From Euborellia annulipes (Eukaryota; Arthropoda; Insecta; Dermaptera; Anisolabididae), in assembly GCA_023213315.1 (NCBI GenBank), contig JAKCPI010006157.1, positions 1 to 64,000 of the forward strand: DNA of 64,000 nt, read 5' to 3'. The stretch's first letter is position 1, and the number at the start of each line of letters is the position of its first letter. Below are positions 10,800 through 21,689 of the stretch, piece after piece. The notes below the pieces were generated by a model that saw only the letters and a list, made by a program, of their open reading frames with translations, had not been told where the DNA came from and made no database searches. Position numbers and translations under genes: made by a program.

Positions 10800-11753
10800 G
10801 CCCTCACCGCGAAATTACTCTCAAAATAATTTGAATACATTTATAAATAATTATTTTAATTTTTATTTTATTTTGAAATTATTTTATTTTAATTTTCAAC
10901 CCTTAATCCACCCCTATATTAAGGAAATTTGATTAACAAAAATATAGGCCATATAGAAAGAATATAATGGTAAATAATGATGACTTAAGAAAAGATTAAA
11001 AAAACAATGCCCTCAGGCTTGGTGTAGTAAAAAATAAAAAACTAATTTTTTTTTCAATGACATCTACACTCCCCCATTCCCCCTCCCTCTTTCAACAGCT
11101 TATATTCTCCCTCTAAAGAATCGTTTTTCGCAGTCAAATTATTTGTTTCTATCATTTTTTTCTTTCAACGATAAAATGCATAATAATTACCTTTAATAAG
11201 ACACTCAAGAGGGTGTGCTGGTTGACGGTGAGGTCAGGGTGGGTTACACTATATTAATTATTCACTTTGATTCACTTTAAACACAAAAAGAGAGCAGCGC
11301 CTGCATCCCGGCAACGCACTCGACTCGACTGGACGAGAGATTCGACTCTCTTATCTTTGTATAGGAATAAAAATAGATGAAAAAAAACAATTCCCTTTTT
11401 ATTAAAAGTAAAAAAATACCTTTTGCTCTAATCTAACTATATTTAGAGCTGGAAAAGAATGTCAACAAGTGATTTGGAATATTCCAAGGCCTTTCTTAAA
11501 TAATCAACCCTTCATCCCCCCTAATCAAAATAATAATCAACGCTATTTTTTTTTAAATATTATTATTATTTATTTGGCTTCAATTTAGCTAAAATAAATT
11601 TAAAAAAACATTTTTTTCAATTTTTCAACCCCTTATCCAATCAAATCGCCTTCGGCGAGCTTCGCGTCTAGTCAGAAAAAAAATTAAAACCCTGAAATAT
11701 TTCCCTGGATCCGCCTTTGGGTTTTATTTTCTAGAATGAATCTTACTTTAGGG
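10800..11753. other. No gene seen
   Basis: AT-rich DNA with a tiny SINE 5' fragment (ggcttggtgtag near 11017). A G/C-richer patch lies near 11280-11350. Confidence 0.35.
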
Positions 11754-12749
11754 CATTGGTTTCCAAACTTTATGTTAAACGCTTCCCTTAAAAATATTTA
11801 ATCGTATGACGCCCCCCCACCCCCCACACACACACATTTAATAAAATAATACAAAAACAAAAATTTTTAATACTAAAAAATATAAATTTATATAAAATTT
11901 TTTTTTTATTTATTCATATTTTTTAATTAAGGAAAACCTCCGTCCCAGAATCTTCTAAATCAGTGGTTCCCAACCTTTTTTGATGTGCGGCCCACTTTTT
12001 CCGAAAAAAAAAAAAAAACTGAGGCCCAGTGTATATATACAGGGTGTCCCAGTACTCAAGGATAATTCGTGACAAGGAGATAGGTCAGTTCGTGAGTGTT
12101 CAAATGAAAAAAAAAATTTTTTAAATAAAAGTCTCTTAGTTTTCGAGTTAAGGACATTTTATGAAAATCTGGAAAATCCCTTTCCCTAAATATTTAAATG
12201 CTTTGGCTACAAATTTTCATATTTTAATATTCTAATTTTAGTTACGGAATCCTGAATAACACTGTTATCGATCACTATTTAAAAAATAACCGTAAGACCC
12301 CTTCCGGGGGGGGGGGGGGCCCGGGACTTTTGCGTTCTAACCTTAAAATTCTAATAAAAAATAATTTTCATGGTTAAAATTTCAATAAAAAATCATTTTC
12401 TTGAAATTTTTTCCTCCTGAAGGGTCCGGGCTCAAATCATTTCTTGAAATTTTTTCTTGAAGGAGACTGTGTGAATGTGTGTGTGAGTGTGAGTGTGAAT
12501 GAAAAAAAAAGTGTGAATGTTAAAAAAAAAAAAAACAAATATATATAATTTTTATTTTTTTCTTAGAAGTCCGCGGCCCAGTTCCAATCAGCCCGCGGCC
12601 CATGGGTTGGGATCCGCTATTCTAAATTATTTTATTTATAAAACTAGCAATCATTTGGAAAATTGATCTTGGTGGCCAATATTCGTGCCTCCCCTTAGAC
12701 TAGTCCGCGCCTCCCTAGGGGGACGCGCCTCACAGTTTGGAAAACGCTG
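11754..12749. mobile_element. Outer hAT-like element interrupted by another
   Basis: The ends cattggtttccaaac and gtttggaaaacgctg are inverted repeats of the hAT MITE type, followed inwards by gcttccct and complementary gcgcctccct. No clean target duplication remains. The element is split by the complete copy at 11961-12619. Confidence 0.65.
11961..12619. mobile_element. hAT-like MITE with exact 8-bp target duplication
   Basis: Starts CAGTGGTTCCCAACC and ends GGTTGGGATCCGCTA. It is flanked by ttctaaat at 11953-11960 and 12620-12627. The GCGGCCCA-rich subterminal blocks also occur in the copy at 16584-17103. It lies inside the element 11754-12749 and is therefore younger. Confidence 0.9.
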
Positions 12750-12954
12750 ATCTAAAGAATTTTAAAATAAGATTATTTGAAAATTTAGCGAAAATAAATA
12801 TAAATTTCGACATTTTTATCTTGGTTATATATTTCAATTTAATTATTTATTAAAATTTATATGGATTTGTGATGAGAAGTGGCTGTAGACTTTGAATTGG
12901 GTATAGGAGACTTTGCAGCCAAGGGATTAAATAAAAAACTTTTATTAAATTATT

Positions 12955-13000
12955 AACCGTCGACGTTTCGGTCGCAAATGAAGAGGGTCGTGGCAGGTAT
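12955..13000 (-). ncRNA. Degenerate hammerhead-like motif
   Basis: On the minus strand GCGACC precedes GAAACGTC and GACGG follows, which fits the 3' half of the hammerhead motif seen elsewhere. The CTGANGA half is not recognisable. Probably a relic of one foldback arm. Confidence 0.25.
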
Positions 13001-13888
13001 ATGAATTTGGTTAGAAATTTTAAAAATAATCTCCATTAAAGAGAAAAAGAAAGAAGGGAAAGGAACTCTTGGGAGTGTAGAGAAGTGCAAAATCTCCCCA
13101 GGGATAAAGAAAAGGTAAAGAGAGTGAGAGAGAGAGAGAGACAAGATTAATTGTAAAATATTATAAACCCAACTGAATAGAAATTTATATGCTTACAACT
13201 ACGAGAGCGAGAGAGCGAGAGAGAGGGTATTCGTATTAGTGTTATTTTGCCCGTAAATGTTAACCCCTAATAAATTAATGTAAACGACCATGAAAATTAA
13301 ACTTGAAGTAATAAAATTAAGCTCCGCACCAAAATACTCGGAGTTTAAAGTTTCTTGAGTGCCAAATAAATTTGTTGTTACAGAGAGAGAGAGAGAGAGA
13401 GGGATGAGGGTTGAATTTCACACTTAGTGGATGTCGAAAAGAGGGAACTATCGTATTAAATAAAGCCTAGTAAATTGTCAAACAATAGTAGATCTGTAGT
13501 AGAAACCTCAAGAAGAAGAAAGAGGGGGGGGGGGTGAGGGGGAAAAGAAGAAGCAAAAGGGAGATATAAATGGCATTAGGGAACTTTGTTATAGGATTTA
13601 CACACACACAGGGAGAGAGAGAGAGAGAGAGGGTGCTGGCAAGTTTAACTGTAATAATTTTGAAATTAAAATGCAAATATTATTATTGTTAACAATAGAG
13701 GATTTCTCTGCTTACACACAGCAAGGGAGAATATCATTTGAATAATTAAATTCAAAAGGGGGAAGGAAAAAAAAAAAAAAAATTATATATAAATTAATTC
13801 ACTCAAAAATATTTTGTGTTCTATTTATTTAAATTAAATAAAGTGACCAGAGTGGGATATTTATGTCGTGATATATTTACTAACTGAC
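13001..13888. repeat. Cluster of four GA microsatellites
   Basis: GA/CT runs lie at about 13121-13141, 13203-13227, 13381-13402 and 13612-13632, with a short CA tract at 13600. No exon is visible; the minus-strand open frames here are low-complexity shadows. Confidence 0.7.
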
Positions 13889-14139
13889 ACAGCACACAAC
13901 TTTCTCTTCGGTAATCGAAAGTTGTGTTATGTGCTTGTCACACCGGATTTTTTTTGTGGTGAGATATATTTAGTTTCCGACTGTACGGTACATTTGAATT
14001 TAAGATGTCAAATTTATAAACATGGGAAAATATTTATATTTTGTTAATATAAGGGAATTTTAAGGCCGGGTGGAATTTGTATCAGGAATGAAAGTTGGAA
14101 GAAAAATGCAGCCAGAATTTTTTCTTTAAAAATATATTC

Positions 14140-14185
14140 AACAGCTGACGTTTCGGCTTTGGTCAAAGCCATCCTCGGAGCTATA
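14140..14185 (-). ncRNA. Hammerhead-like motif, U4-to-C variant
   Basis: Minus-strand order: AGCT, CCGAGGA, helix II GGCTTT-gacc-AAAGCC (6 bp, perfect), GAAAC, GTC, AGCT. All elements of a type I hammerhead are present except that the core reads CCGANGA instead of CTGANGA. U4 matters for catalysis, so activity is doubtful. Confidence 0.45.
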
Positions 14186-14428
14186 AACAATGAAACGAAA
14201 CATTTCTTTTTACAAATATTGCTTAACAATCATTAAAAAAAAATTTTTTTTTTGTATTAAAATTAATTTAGGATATAACATCAGGGAAATAATGCAGGGA
14301 TACAATCCAAAATATATGTATATGAAGACCAACAGCAGGTATGATTTTCATTCTGGAAAAAAAAAAAATTTTTTTAAATGATTGTTAAGCAATATTTGTA
14401 AAAAGAAATGTTTCGTTTCATTGTTTAT

Positions 14429-14470
14429 AGCTCCGAGGATGGCTTTGACCAAAGCCGAAACGTCAGCTGT
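14429..14470 (+). ncRNA. Hammerhead-like motif, U4-to-C variant (second arm)
   Basis: Same motif as the opposite arm: AGCT, CCGAGGA (14433-14439), helix II GGCTTT/AAAGCC, GAAACGTC (14457-14464), AGCT. It is inverted relative to 14140-14185. Confidence 0.45.
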
Positions 14471-14772
14471 TGAAATATATTTTTAAAGAAAAAATTCTGG
14501 CTGAATTTTTTCTTCCAACTTTCATTCCTGATTTATATTTTGTTTCCATGAAAACCATTTCTCCTATCCTTCCTATGAAGAACAAGTGTAAAGTGTGCTT
14601 CAAACAATTTTGAGGGCAAAATGAAAATATACATTTTAAAAAGCATAATTGATTTTTGAAATTTAATCAAAATATTTAGAGGGAATTTTGAGAAAATCGA
14701 AAAAAACTGAAAAAGTACATCAACAGGAACAGGTAGATGTAGGCAGCCAGCAAAAAACAAAAACTTTATTTA

Positions 14773-14822
14773 AATATCGTCGACGTTTCGGGAACGCGTC
14801 GCTCCCATCTTCAGGACGATAA
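14773..14822 (-). ncRNA. Hammerhead ribozyme motif, consensus core
   Basis: Minus-strand order: TTATCGTC, CTGAAGA, helix II GGGA...TCCC, GAAAC, GTC, GACGATA. Helix I (TATCGTC/GACGATA) is 7 bp and perfect. Core nucleotides match CUGANGA...GAAA, with a UH site at GTC. One extra T follows the core A9, as in all copies here. Helix III would be only the palindromic ACGT, which favours dimeric cleavage in tandem or paired copies. Confidence 0.7.
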
Positions 14823-14856
14823 ATTGTTAATGTTGTTTAGATTGATACATCTAGAT

Positions 14857-15097
14857 CAGTGGTTCCCAACCGGTGTGCCCCGGCACCCAAGGGTGCCGCG
14901 AAATATATTTACATAAAAAAAATAAAAATAAAGAGGCGAAAAAATAAAATTTTGCAAAAAAAAAAGGTCAAAATTTGCCCCAGAGCGGAAAAAATGTCGT
15001 TTTGATAGGGGAAAAAAGCAAGGGTGCCGCTTGCGTGTAATATTATTCCCAACGCACCTTTGGGGTGCCGTGGACTTCAAAAGGTTGGGAAACGTTG
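14857..15097. mobile_element. hAT-like MITE with exact 8-bp target duplication
   Basis: Starts CAGTGGTTCCCAACC and ends GGTTGGGAAACGTTG. It is flanked by atctagat at 14849-14856 and 15098-15105. It lies within the foldback 14723-15462, so it is the youngest layer of a three-level nest. Confidence 0.9.
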
Positions 15098-15306
15098 ATC
15101 TAGATTATAATACAAATTTGTATATACCATAAAATGTATGTTTAATTGTCTATGAGAATTGTAGTAGATGCCTGGGCCTGATTTATTGTTGAATGGGCCC
15201 GAAACATCAGCACTGACCAAGATTAAAAGACTGAAAACATACATTTTATGGTATATACAAATTTGTATTATAATCTAGATTTATCAATCTAAACAACATT
15301 AACAAT

Positions 15307-15355
15307 TTATCGTCCTGAAGATGGGAGCGATGCGTTCCCGAAACGTCGACGATAA
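15307..15355 (+). ncRNA. Hammerhead ribozyme motif, consensus core
   Basis: Order: TTATCGTC (15307-15314), CTGAAGA (15315-15321), helix II GGGA...TCCC, GAAAC (15340-15344), GTC (15345-15347), GACGATAA (15348-15355). Helix I is a perfect 8 bp. This is the cleanest copy in the window and the inverted partner of 14773-14822. Confidence 0.75.
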
Positions 15356-15768
15356 TTAAATAAAGTTTTTGTTCTATGATGGCTGCCTTCATCTACCTGT
15401 TCCTGTTAATTATCACTCAGCCATTAATTTCTTCTTTTCAAACTATTTGACATTTTACATTTAAAAGTACATCAGTAAAGTACTAGTACTCTTCGGCCGA
15501 TTTTGTTCAAAAGCTTCATGTCACGTCCCAGTAGGGTGCCTAACTTAAATATGAAATTTCAACCTCATAGCTCTTTTCGTTCTTGAGATATTTTGTTCAC
15601 ACAAAGACACACAGACAGACCATGTCGCTAAAAGCACTTTTTTGGATTCAGGGGACCTCAAAACGCGTATATCCAGCAAAATCTCGATATCGAATTTTTG
15701 ACATGAATCCAATACTTTCTCTCTCTATATATTAACATATATTTAGGTAAGAGAAAGCAAAAACAATG

Positions 15769-16096
15769 AAATAATCAGATGTCGATTAATTTTGGAACTT
15801 GGTAGTATAGAAAGGAATAATGATTTCGTATAATAATAAAAGGCAAACAAATAACATACGTTTTGGAATAATTGATTTTTTTTTTTACTTTATCAGTCAG
15901 TTGAAAATTTTTGCCAGTCATTAAAACAACTAAAAGATAATAATGAATAGGCCTAACTACTTCTCTTTATTTTGCACAAGTTGATTTCCATCAAACAAAT
16001 GAATATAAAATTGAAACGATCCTATCCCCTGATGTTTTCTTGCAATTAAACCACATCTCTTTTCGAAACAACAAAACACTCTCTACAATTCAAATT
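15769..16096. other. No gene seen
   Basis: AT-rich sequence without recognisable repeat or coding signal. Confidence 0.35.
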
Positions 16097-16109
16097 AGAA
16101 AGAATACAC

Positions 16110-16300
16110 GCCCTCGGGGCTTGGTGTAGTTGGTAGCGTGTCTTCTATATCGAATGCGACGGGTTCGGACCCCAGGCAGTCCGATGATTTTATTTAAGGC
16201 ATTTGGGTACCAAATGGCTTAAATAGAAATGCCTGGACCCCAAATAGACATATTAAAAATACGATTATCGTTAAGTCTTGAATTGCCTGAGTTGCCGAAA
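16110..16300 (+). mobile_element. tRNA-derived SINE, tail-less, 13-bp target duplication
   Basis: Starts GCCCTCGGGGCTTGGTGTAG (box A region) and has box B as cgggttcggacccc. It ends gttgccgaaa without the usual A-tail. It is flanked by agaaagaatacac at 16097-16109 and 16301-16313. Box A and B are the internal RNA polymerase III promoter. Confidence 0.85.
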
Positions 16301-16583
16301 AGAAAGAATACACATATATACAGGGGTTAGACAAAATAATAACACCGGGCATATAGACAATATTTATTTGTTAATTATATGTTGAACCACCGTTTGCCTC
16401 AAATTCGTTCGATGCCGAAAAAGACTTAAAAAACCCGGATGACCTGACAAGTAAATAAAACTGAAATTAAGAAAATATACCTTTTCTTTGAAACAAGGAA
16501 ATAAACAGAGTGAAACGAAGTTGATTTTGGAACAGCCAACCCCCTGTAAAAAAATAAGGTCATGTGATATCAAATCTCAATAC

Positions 16584-17103
16584 CAGTGGTTCCCAACCTT
16601 TTTTGATGTGCGGCCCACTTTTTCCGTAAAAAAACTCTGAGGCCCAGTGTATATACCATATATAATTTTTAGAAACCGACCGAATATTCGGTTTCGGTTA
16701 CGGTTTCGGCCAGTTTCGGCCAAAAATCCTGGTTTTGGCCGTAGTTTCGGTTTCGGCCAAAAAGTAGCCGAACCATTCGGCCGGCCGAAACCTGAGCTTG
16801 AAAAGATGGGATGAGACTCGCTCACAACAAAAAAGTCAAATAATTTCCACATGAAGGAGAAAAAAATTTAGCCTTCCCAAAAAAGGTAAAATGATTTCCA
16901 CGAGAGGGGAAAAAATTTTCAGCCCGGAAAAAAATTCGTTTTGCTTGGGAAAAGTTAAAAAAAAAAAAAAAAAAAAAGGTAAACTGAGTTTCGGTTTCGG
17001 TTATGGTTTCTTGTTTATATATAATTTTTATATTTTCTTACAAGGGTTAGACGTCCGCGGCCCAGTTCCATTCAGTCCGCGGCCCACGGGTTGGCAACCG
17101 CTG
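16584..17103. mobile_element. hAT-like MITE with exact 8-bp target duplication
   Basis: Starts CAGTGGTTCCCAACC and ends GGTTGGCAACCGCTG. It is flanked by ctcaatac at 16576-16583 and 17104-17111. It carries an inserted family T stretch (about 16668-17012) made of repeated ttcggtttcgg words. Confidence 0.9.
16668..17012. repeat. Family T repeat (TTCGGTTTCGG words)
   Basis: Begins gaaaccgaccgaatattcgg and contains gtagccgaac and cctgagcttgaaaagatggg blocks shared with 32712-33062, 37385-38405 and 45931-46132. The 3' end is less clear here. Confidence 0.65.
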
Positions 17104-17111
17104 CTCAATAC

Positions 17112-18840
17112 AATCCTTTTTACAGGAGAGTGTTCCTATATGCATGCGAGGTTTCAGGCCCAGAAGTAGATATATAGATCGGAGGAAAGATTATCACCCA
17201 TTTAGAGAGAGATGTGTGTATCTTGAATGACAACAGAGGCAAATGGCTTAAATAAGAATGCCTGGACCCAGGGGCGGATTAAAGGGAGGAGAAGAAATTC
17301 AAACAGTTATAAAAACTAGTACTCTAAAGAAATTATGATTTCCGCTCTTTAATTTCAATTGAAATTGTTACCAATCAATTTAAATAAATAGGAAAGGGGT
17401 CTAAATGGCCATAGATGCCGACAAAGTCCTTAAATAAAAAATTAAATAAAAAAAAAAAACCGCCCCCCCCGACAAAGTTGCATTAATCCGCCACTGCCTG
17501 GACTCCAATAGATATATTAATTAACAACGGGTATCGTATAGAGTCTTATATGGCCTAAGATGCCGAAAAGACTGTGTGTATATGTGAGTATGAATGGGAA
17601 AAAAAGTGTGAATGTTTAAAAAAATTTTAAATTCAGTAGCGTTAGATGGAATAAGAAATTTAAAACCCTTAGAAAGAATTTCTATCAGCTCGAATAAGAA
17701 GTCTTAAATTTGTTCCAACTATTCCAGATCAGGCTCCGAATAAAAAATATAACGTACCAATGTCCTTATGATTGGTAGAAAAAACAGAGAGATGAATCAT
17801 GAAAACCTAATAAGAGTATTATATACTGTGATGTTTATGGCACGGCACGGCTGGTTGGAAACGTGGTCAATTGTTGTATTGTTATTCTTGTTAAATAAAT
17901 AAACATTGTACGCCTATTCCAAGTCTATTTCTTTGGCTTCACGATTGCAAACGGATTATCAGAGAAAGAAGAAGGAATACAAGTAAGTACGTTTATTTAT
18001 GAGTAAAATTGTAGAGAAATTAGGAGATTATTTTATTCCGAAAAGAAAGGACAAAATTCAATATGAGAGTGCAAGAGGCAAATGAATCGGTGGGAGGCTT
18101 GTGATTATACCGGTAAACCTGTGAAGGAACTCATAAAGGGGGGTATGAATTTTAGATAAGAAATTAATCAGAAACCCTAATAAATTGTATGTTGATTTGT
18201 GATATTAAAATAGTATGTAGGCCTATATGTTGTAACTCAACCCGACAAAAAGCAAAAAGCCTCAGCAAAATAAAATCTATCTTTAAATATATATATATTC
18301 TTGGAAAAATAAAATTACGAATCAATCTTATAAAAAAATCATTCAAAATTTATTTCCAAATCACATAATAATTATAAATTTATTAGTAATTAACATGAAT
18401 AAATGTTTATTTACCTTAAACGAGGCCTTTGATGCTGATGTTGATGATTGAATGACGTTTGACACTTGGTTATTTATTTCACAATCACAATATTAAAAAA
18501 TATACTTTCCACAAAACAAATAAATAAATAAATACTATTATTCTATTTAATTTCATCATTTAAGTGTTATTTTAAGAACGGTAATAAAAAATAATTAGGT
18601 TATGTGAATTATTTTTATATCATTATTAATATTTAAATAATTCACAAACAATTATATTAATTTTTTTTTTTTACGAATATTATGAGTTTATTAGAAATGT
18701 TTAATGAGAGAATAATAAAAATAGAATAATAAAACGAATTCTGACATGTGAGATGAAATTAAATAATATTAAAAAGAAAAAAAAAACTAAAAGATGTGAT
18801 TAACAAGACAAGACATATCATTGCACGGCTTGCTTGACAG
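17112..18840. other. No gene seen; SINE 3' fragment
   Basis: A truncated plus-strand SINE 3' part lies at about 17235-17630, split by a stretch ending aatccgccactg. The rest is AT-rich and unique-looking. A possible minus-strand donor at 18413-18414 follows 24 open codons but has no partner. Confidence 0.4.
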
Positions 18841-18850
18841 CTCCCTCTAT

Positions 18851-18858
18851 GACGTCAC
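18851..18858. promoter_or_regulatory. CRE-type palindrome TGACGTCA
   Basis: Perfect 8-bp cAMP-response-element palindrome in an otherwise AT-rich region between the two minus-strand genes. It could lie near an upstream promoter, but one 8-mer is weak evidence. Confidence 0.25.
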
Positions 18859-19190
18859 AACATGGTGGCATCTTTATTTGAAAATAATATAATTTTTCAA
18901 TTATTGACTGAGAATAATATTTTTTTTTTATTAATAAATTAATTTATTAGTTTTTTTTTTTTAATCAGTTTATTTATTTATTTTTTTTTTAAATTGATTT
19001 TTCGCACTAATTAATGATTATTATAAATTAAAAATGACTTTATAAAACTGATTGTTATAGGATTGGATTATTACGTCATCGTCTTTTTTTTTAAATAATA
19101 ATAATATTGATGATTGAAATTAATTTTATTTATATTATTTCCATCGAGAGGTTTTTATTGATAAAGGTATCCGCATAATTAGACATAAAA

Positions 19191-19269
19191 TTAACTATTA
19201 AATAACAGCAATCGGTTAAGCAAGGCTATGGATTGTTGAACCATGGGATAGGTGACCTCGTCGTCGTAT
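19191..19269 (-). CDS. Possible terminal exon of unknown gene
   Basis: On the minus strand an acceptor (tttatttcag, ending at 19270) is followed, after one base, by 25 open codons and a TAA at 19191-19193. The peptide starts YDDEVTYPMVQQSIALLNRL. The G/C content is above that of the surroundings. No upstream partner exon is visible and the family is not recognised, so this may be chance. Confidence 0.2.
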
Positions 19270-20948
19270 CTGAAATAAATAAATAATACCTAAAATAAAA
19301 ATATATATTTACACAACTTAAATAGGAATTTCTGCTAGCCATTGGCACCCGAGATCAAGCTAAAAATATATAATAAAATAATTTTATTTTTATTTCTATG
19401 TAAATGACAAAAATTATGAAATTTATTTATATGTATGATAAATGATTGAATAATTGGGGGATTTAATTTTAACTTTTTCTTTTTACACATTATCTTCAAA
19501 ACTACTTGACGGATTTTCGTACGATTTTTTTTTTTTTTTAAGTTATTTTTGAAAAATAACTCACTTAGGTTGTCTAGGAGAGAAAAAAAAAAAAAAAAAA
19601 TTATCTTTTTTTTTAAACCCTTTTCGGCTACTGAGGTCTGAATTTTATTTCATATTTTTAAAATACATAGTAAGCCTACCAATGACTACCGGGGGACGTT
19701 CCACACCCTGATAGCTCGGGGTTAACATAAAATTCAGACCCCTAAATGGCCTCAGATGCCGAAAAAGACCTTAAAACAAATTAAAAAAAAAACTTAAAAA
19801 ATGCTGGTTGGAAAAGAAATGATGTGAATTTATTACTGAAGAACTAAAAATAGCAAAGAATATATTTATTGGCTCACGTTTCGGTCTTGGTTAAGACCAT
19901 CTTCAGAGTTTATCTAGAGTGTAAATATATGCATAAATTTCATAGAGCCCTGAGGATGCCCTTAACCAAGACCGAAATGTCAAATTAAATTTATGTAAAT
20001 TGAATACTATTTTCTGTTCTTATGAGGAAAATTTCACAGATCGAAGGAGTTCTTGTCTCTTGTGCTAGGGATCAGGGAATTGGTTACCAATCAATTAAAT
20101 TAGAGAAGGGATCTAAATGGCTTCCGATGCTGAAAATTAAATTAAAAAGAAAAAAAAAAGATTTGGAATAAATAGATCTCCGTTGTCGTGTTGAAACCTG
20201 ATCGTTGCACGCTCTTGATGAATCATCGCCTTGACTTACCCTTTACTAGCTGTAAACAAGTTTCCCTTAAATTATTTCTGAACTACTTTAAATGAAAAAA
20301 AAAAAAATTGTATTTTTTTCTGCTATTTGTTTTATTTTTTATTTTTATTTTTTTTTAAATAATAAATAAATAAATAAAACTCATATAATAGATTTTATTA
20401 TATAATCTTTATATTATTTAACATAGCCACATACACTGTATATAAATTAATAGATATGTATTTTTTTTATTTATATATATAAATATTTATAAGTATATTA
20501 ACAAACACAAAATTAACTGGTACAGCCTAATATATTGTGGGTGGGGAAGAAAAAAATATTTTTTTTTTTTTTCTAAATTCTATAAACAAACACAATCCCT
20601 TAAGCAGAAGGTACCAATTAATTATGTGCTTGGTAATATTTTATTTAAGGAAATGTAAGAAAAAAACAATTTATGGAGAATTGGGCTTGTAGCGATAAAG
20701 GTGCTAGGGTATGATATATGAAATTATATTGGCTACTGAAACGGGGTCTAAATGACCTCAAATGCAAGAGTTGATTGTAAAAAATAGATCTATATATTTG
20801 AATAGCATTTTAACCGGATTTACTCTTGCTTATTTATTAAAGAATGGAGATGTCAGCCAAAAAGGGATGTTGCTTGCACAGAGGGTGAAAAGTCTAAGGA
20901 ATTAAGAGTGTGGACTGTAGATTTGTATAAATAGGCCTACCTTCAAAC
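19270..20948. other. No gene seen; one hammerhead-like foldback
   Basis: AT-rich with A/T runs. A short palindromic segment at about 19860-19990 carries two decayed hammerhead-like motifs, listed separately. Confidence 0.4.
19870..19981. ncRNA. Pair of decayed hammerhead-like motifs
   Basis: Minus strand 19870-19912: CTGAAGA, helix II GGTCTT-aacc-AAGACC, GAAAC, but GTG replaces GTC, which breaks the UH rule. Plus strand 19950-19981: CTGAGGA, a mismatched helix II, GAAATGTC. The two face each other as foldback arms do. Confidence 0.35.
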
Positions 20949-21134
20949 CAGGGCCGGAACTAGGAGATTTTTTAGGAAGGGCAAAATTTAATTTGCCGCC
21001 CCCCTTCTTAAAATTTTCTGTACAAAATTCATAACATTTTACCTTTTTTAGTAAATCTTTCTTTAATTGCCGCCCTCTGATATCTGCCACCCGAGTCACA
21101 TGCCCCCACGCCCCCCCCTCTAGATCCGGCCCTG
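20949..21134. mobile_element. hAT-like MITE with exact 8-bp target duplication
   Basis: Starts CAGGGCCGGAACTAG and ends AGATCCGGCCCTG. It is flanked by cttcaaac at 20941-20948 and 21135-21142. Confidence 0.9.
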
Positions 21135-21175
21135 CTTCAAACAACAATTTTTAATAAAAACTTTATCCAAAAAAT

Positions 21176-21318
21176 GCGAATTTAAATGATCCATGTTTCA
21201 AGTTTCAATTGGTGTAATAATACATTTTATACGTATTTCGACATCTTCAGAAATGGAATTCCAAGTTACGTATAAAGTGTTTTATTTCACCAAGGAAAAC
21301 TTGAAACATATCACTTAG
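21176..21318. repeat. Small foldback with helix-II-less hammerhead-like centre
   Basis: Inverted arms share cattttatacgta and aagtttcaattggtg-like words. On the minus strand the centre reads CTGAAGATGTCGAAATACG, in which CTGAAGA and GAAA are joined by only four bases. Confidence 0.45.
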
Positions 21319-21689
21319 TGTCAAATTAAGTATAATATTTCAAATATGTGCTAAATGTCCTTAGATGTCTAAAAAGACCTAAAACAAAAAAAAATCTAGA
21401 GCCTACGGTCGAGATTTGAAATCTAATGGGACAGAAATAAAAGAAGAGAAATCAAAAGGTTGAACAAAAATGAAGCAGCGAAAAATGATTGATGCTCAGA
21501 AAAAAAAAATAGATCTCTTCGAAAAGAAGCATTTTTGTCTAATCCTGTTCAAGATTAAGAATAGAGAGATGGACAAGACCGCCGAGAGCAACTGAGAGTG
21601 TGTATCAATACCGGTCAAAAAAAAATCTGAATATGTTTTTTAAGGCTTTTGTGGTTTGTATTAATATTAATAAGGGAGTTTTTAATTAC

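Larger units (their letters stand above)
14046..14530. mobile_element. Foldback element with 14-bp target duplication
   Basis: The direct repeat atttatattttgtt occurs at 14032-14045 and 14531-14544, where the host family A sequence resumes without loss. The arms are inverted: caggaatgaaagttggaaga near 14083 pairs with its complement near 14505-14528. Each arm carries a hammerhead-like motif (14140-14185 minus, 14429-14470 plus). Confidence 0.85.
14723..15462. mobile_element. Foldback element with 12-bp target duplication
   Basis: The direct repeat aaaagtacatca stands at 14711-14722 and 15463-15474 within the family A host. The arms (about 14722-14857 and 15265-15410) are inverted copies beginning acaggaacaggtagatg. 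Each arm holds a consensus hammerhead motif. The centre carries a younger hAT MITE (14857-15097). Confidence 0.9.
13889..15768 (+). mobile_element. Family A copy, full length, split by two foldbacks
   Basis: The copy starts with the hairpin module (13889-13953), runs through agtttccgactgtacgg, and ends near tttaggtaagagaaagcaaa. After removal of the insertions at 14046-14530 and 14723-15462 it is about 655 bp, the usual length of the family. It is therefore the oldest layer in this nest. Confidence 0.85.

Noticed and set aside
11195..11252. Minus-strand stretch VTHPDLTVNQHTLLSVLLK with splice-like edges
   Set aside because: Weak acceptor, short, no match to the missing transporter segments and no partner exon.
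16110..16200. Possible functional tRNA genes at the SINE heads
   Set aside because: Box A and B are present, but the acceptor and anticodon stems do not fold properly and every copy continues into the SINE body.
18415..18486. Minus-strand open stretch ending ...SKASFK before a gtaaat donor
   Set aside because: No acceptor or partner exon of matching phase; Ser-rich composition from ATC/TCA repeats can arise by chance.
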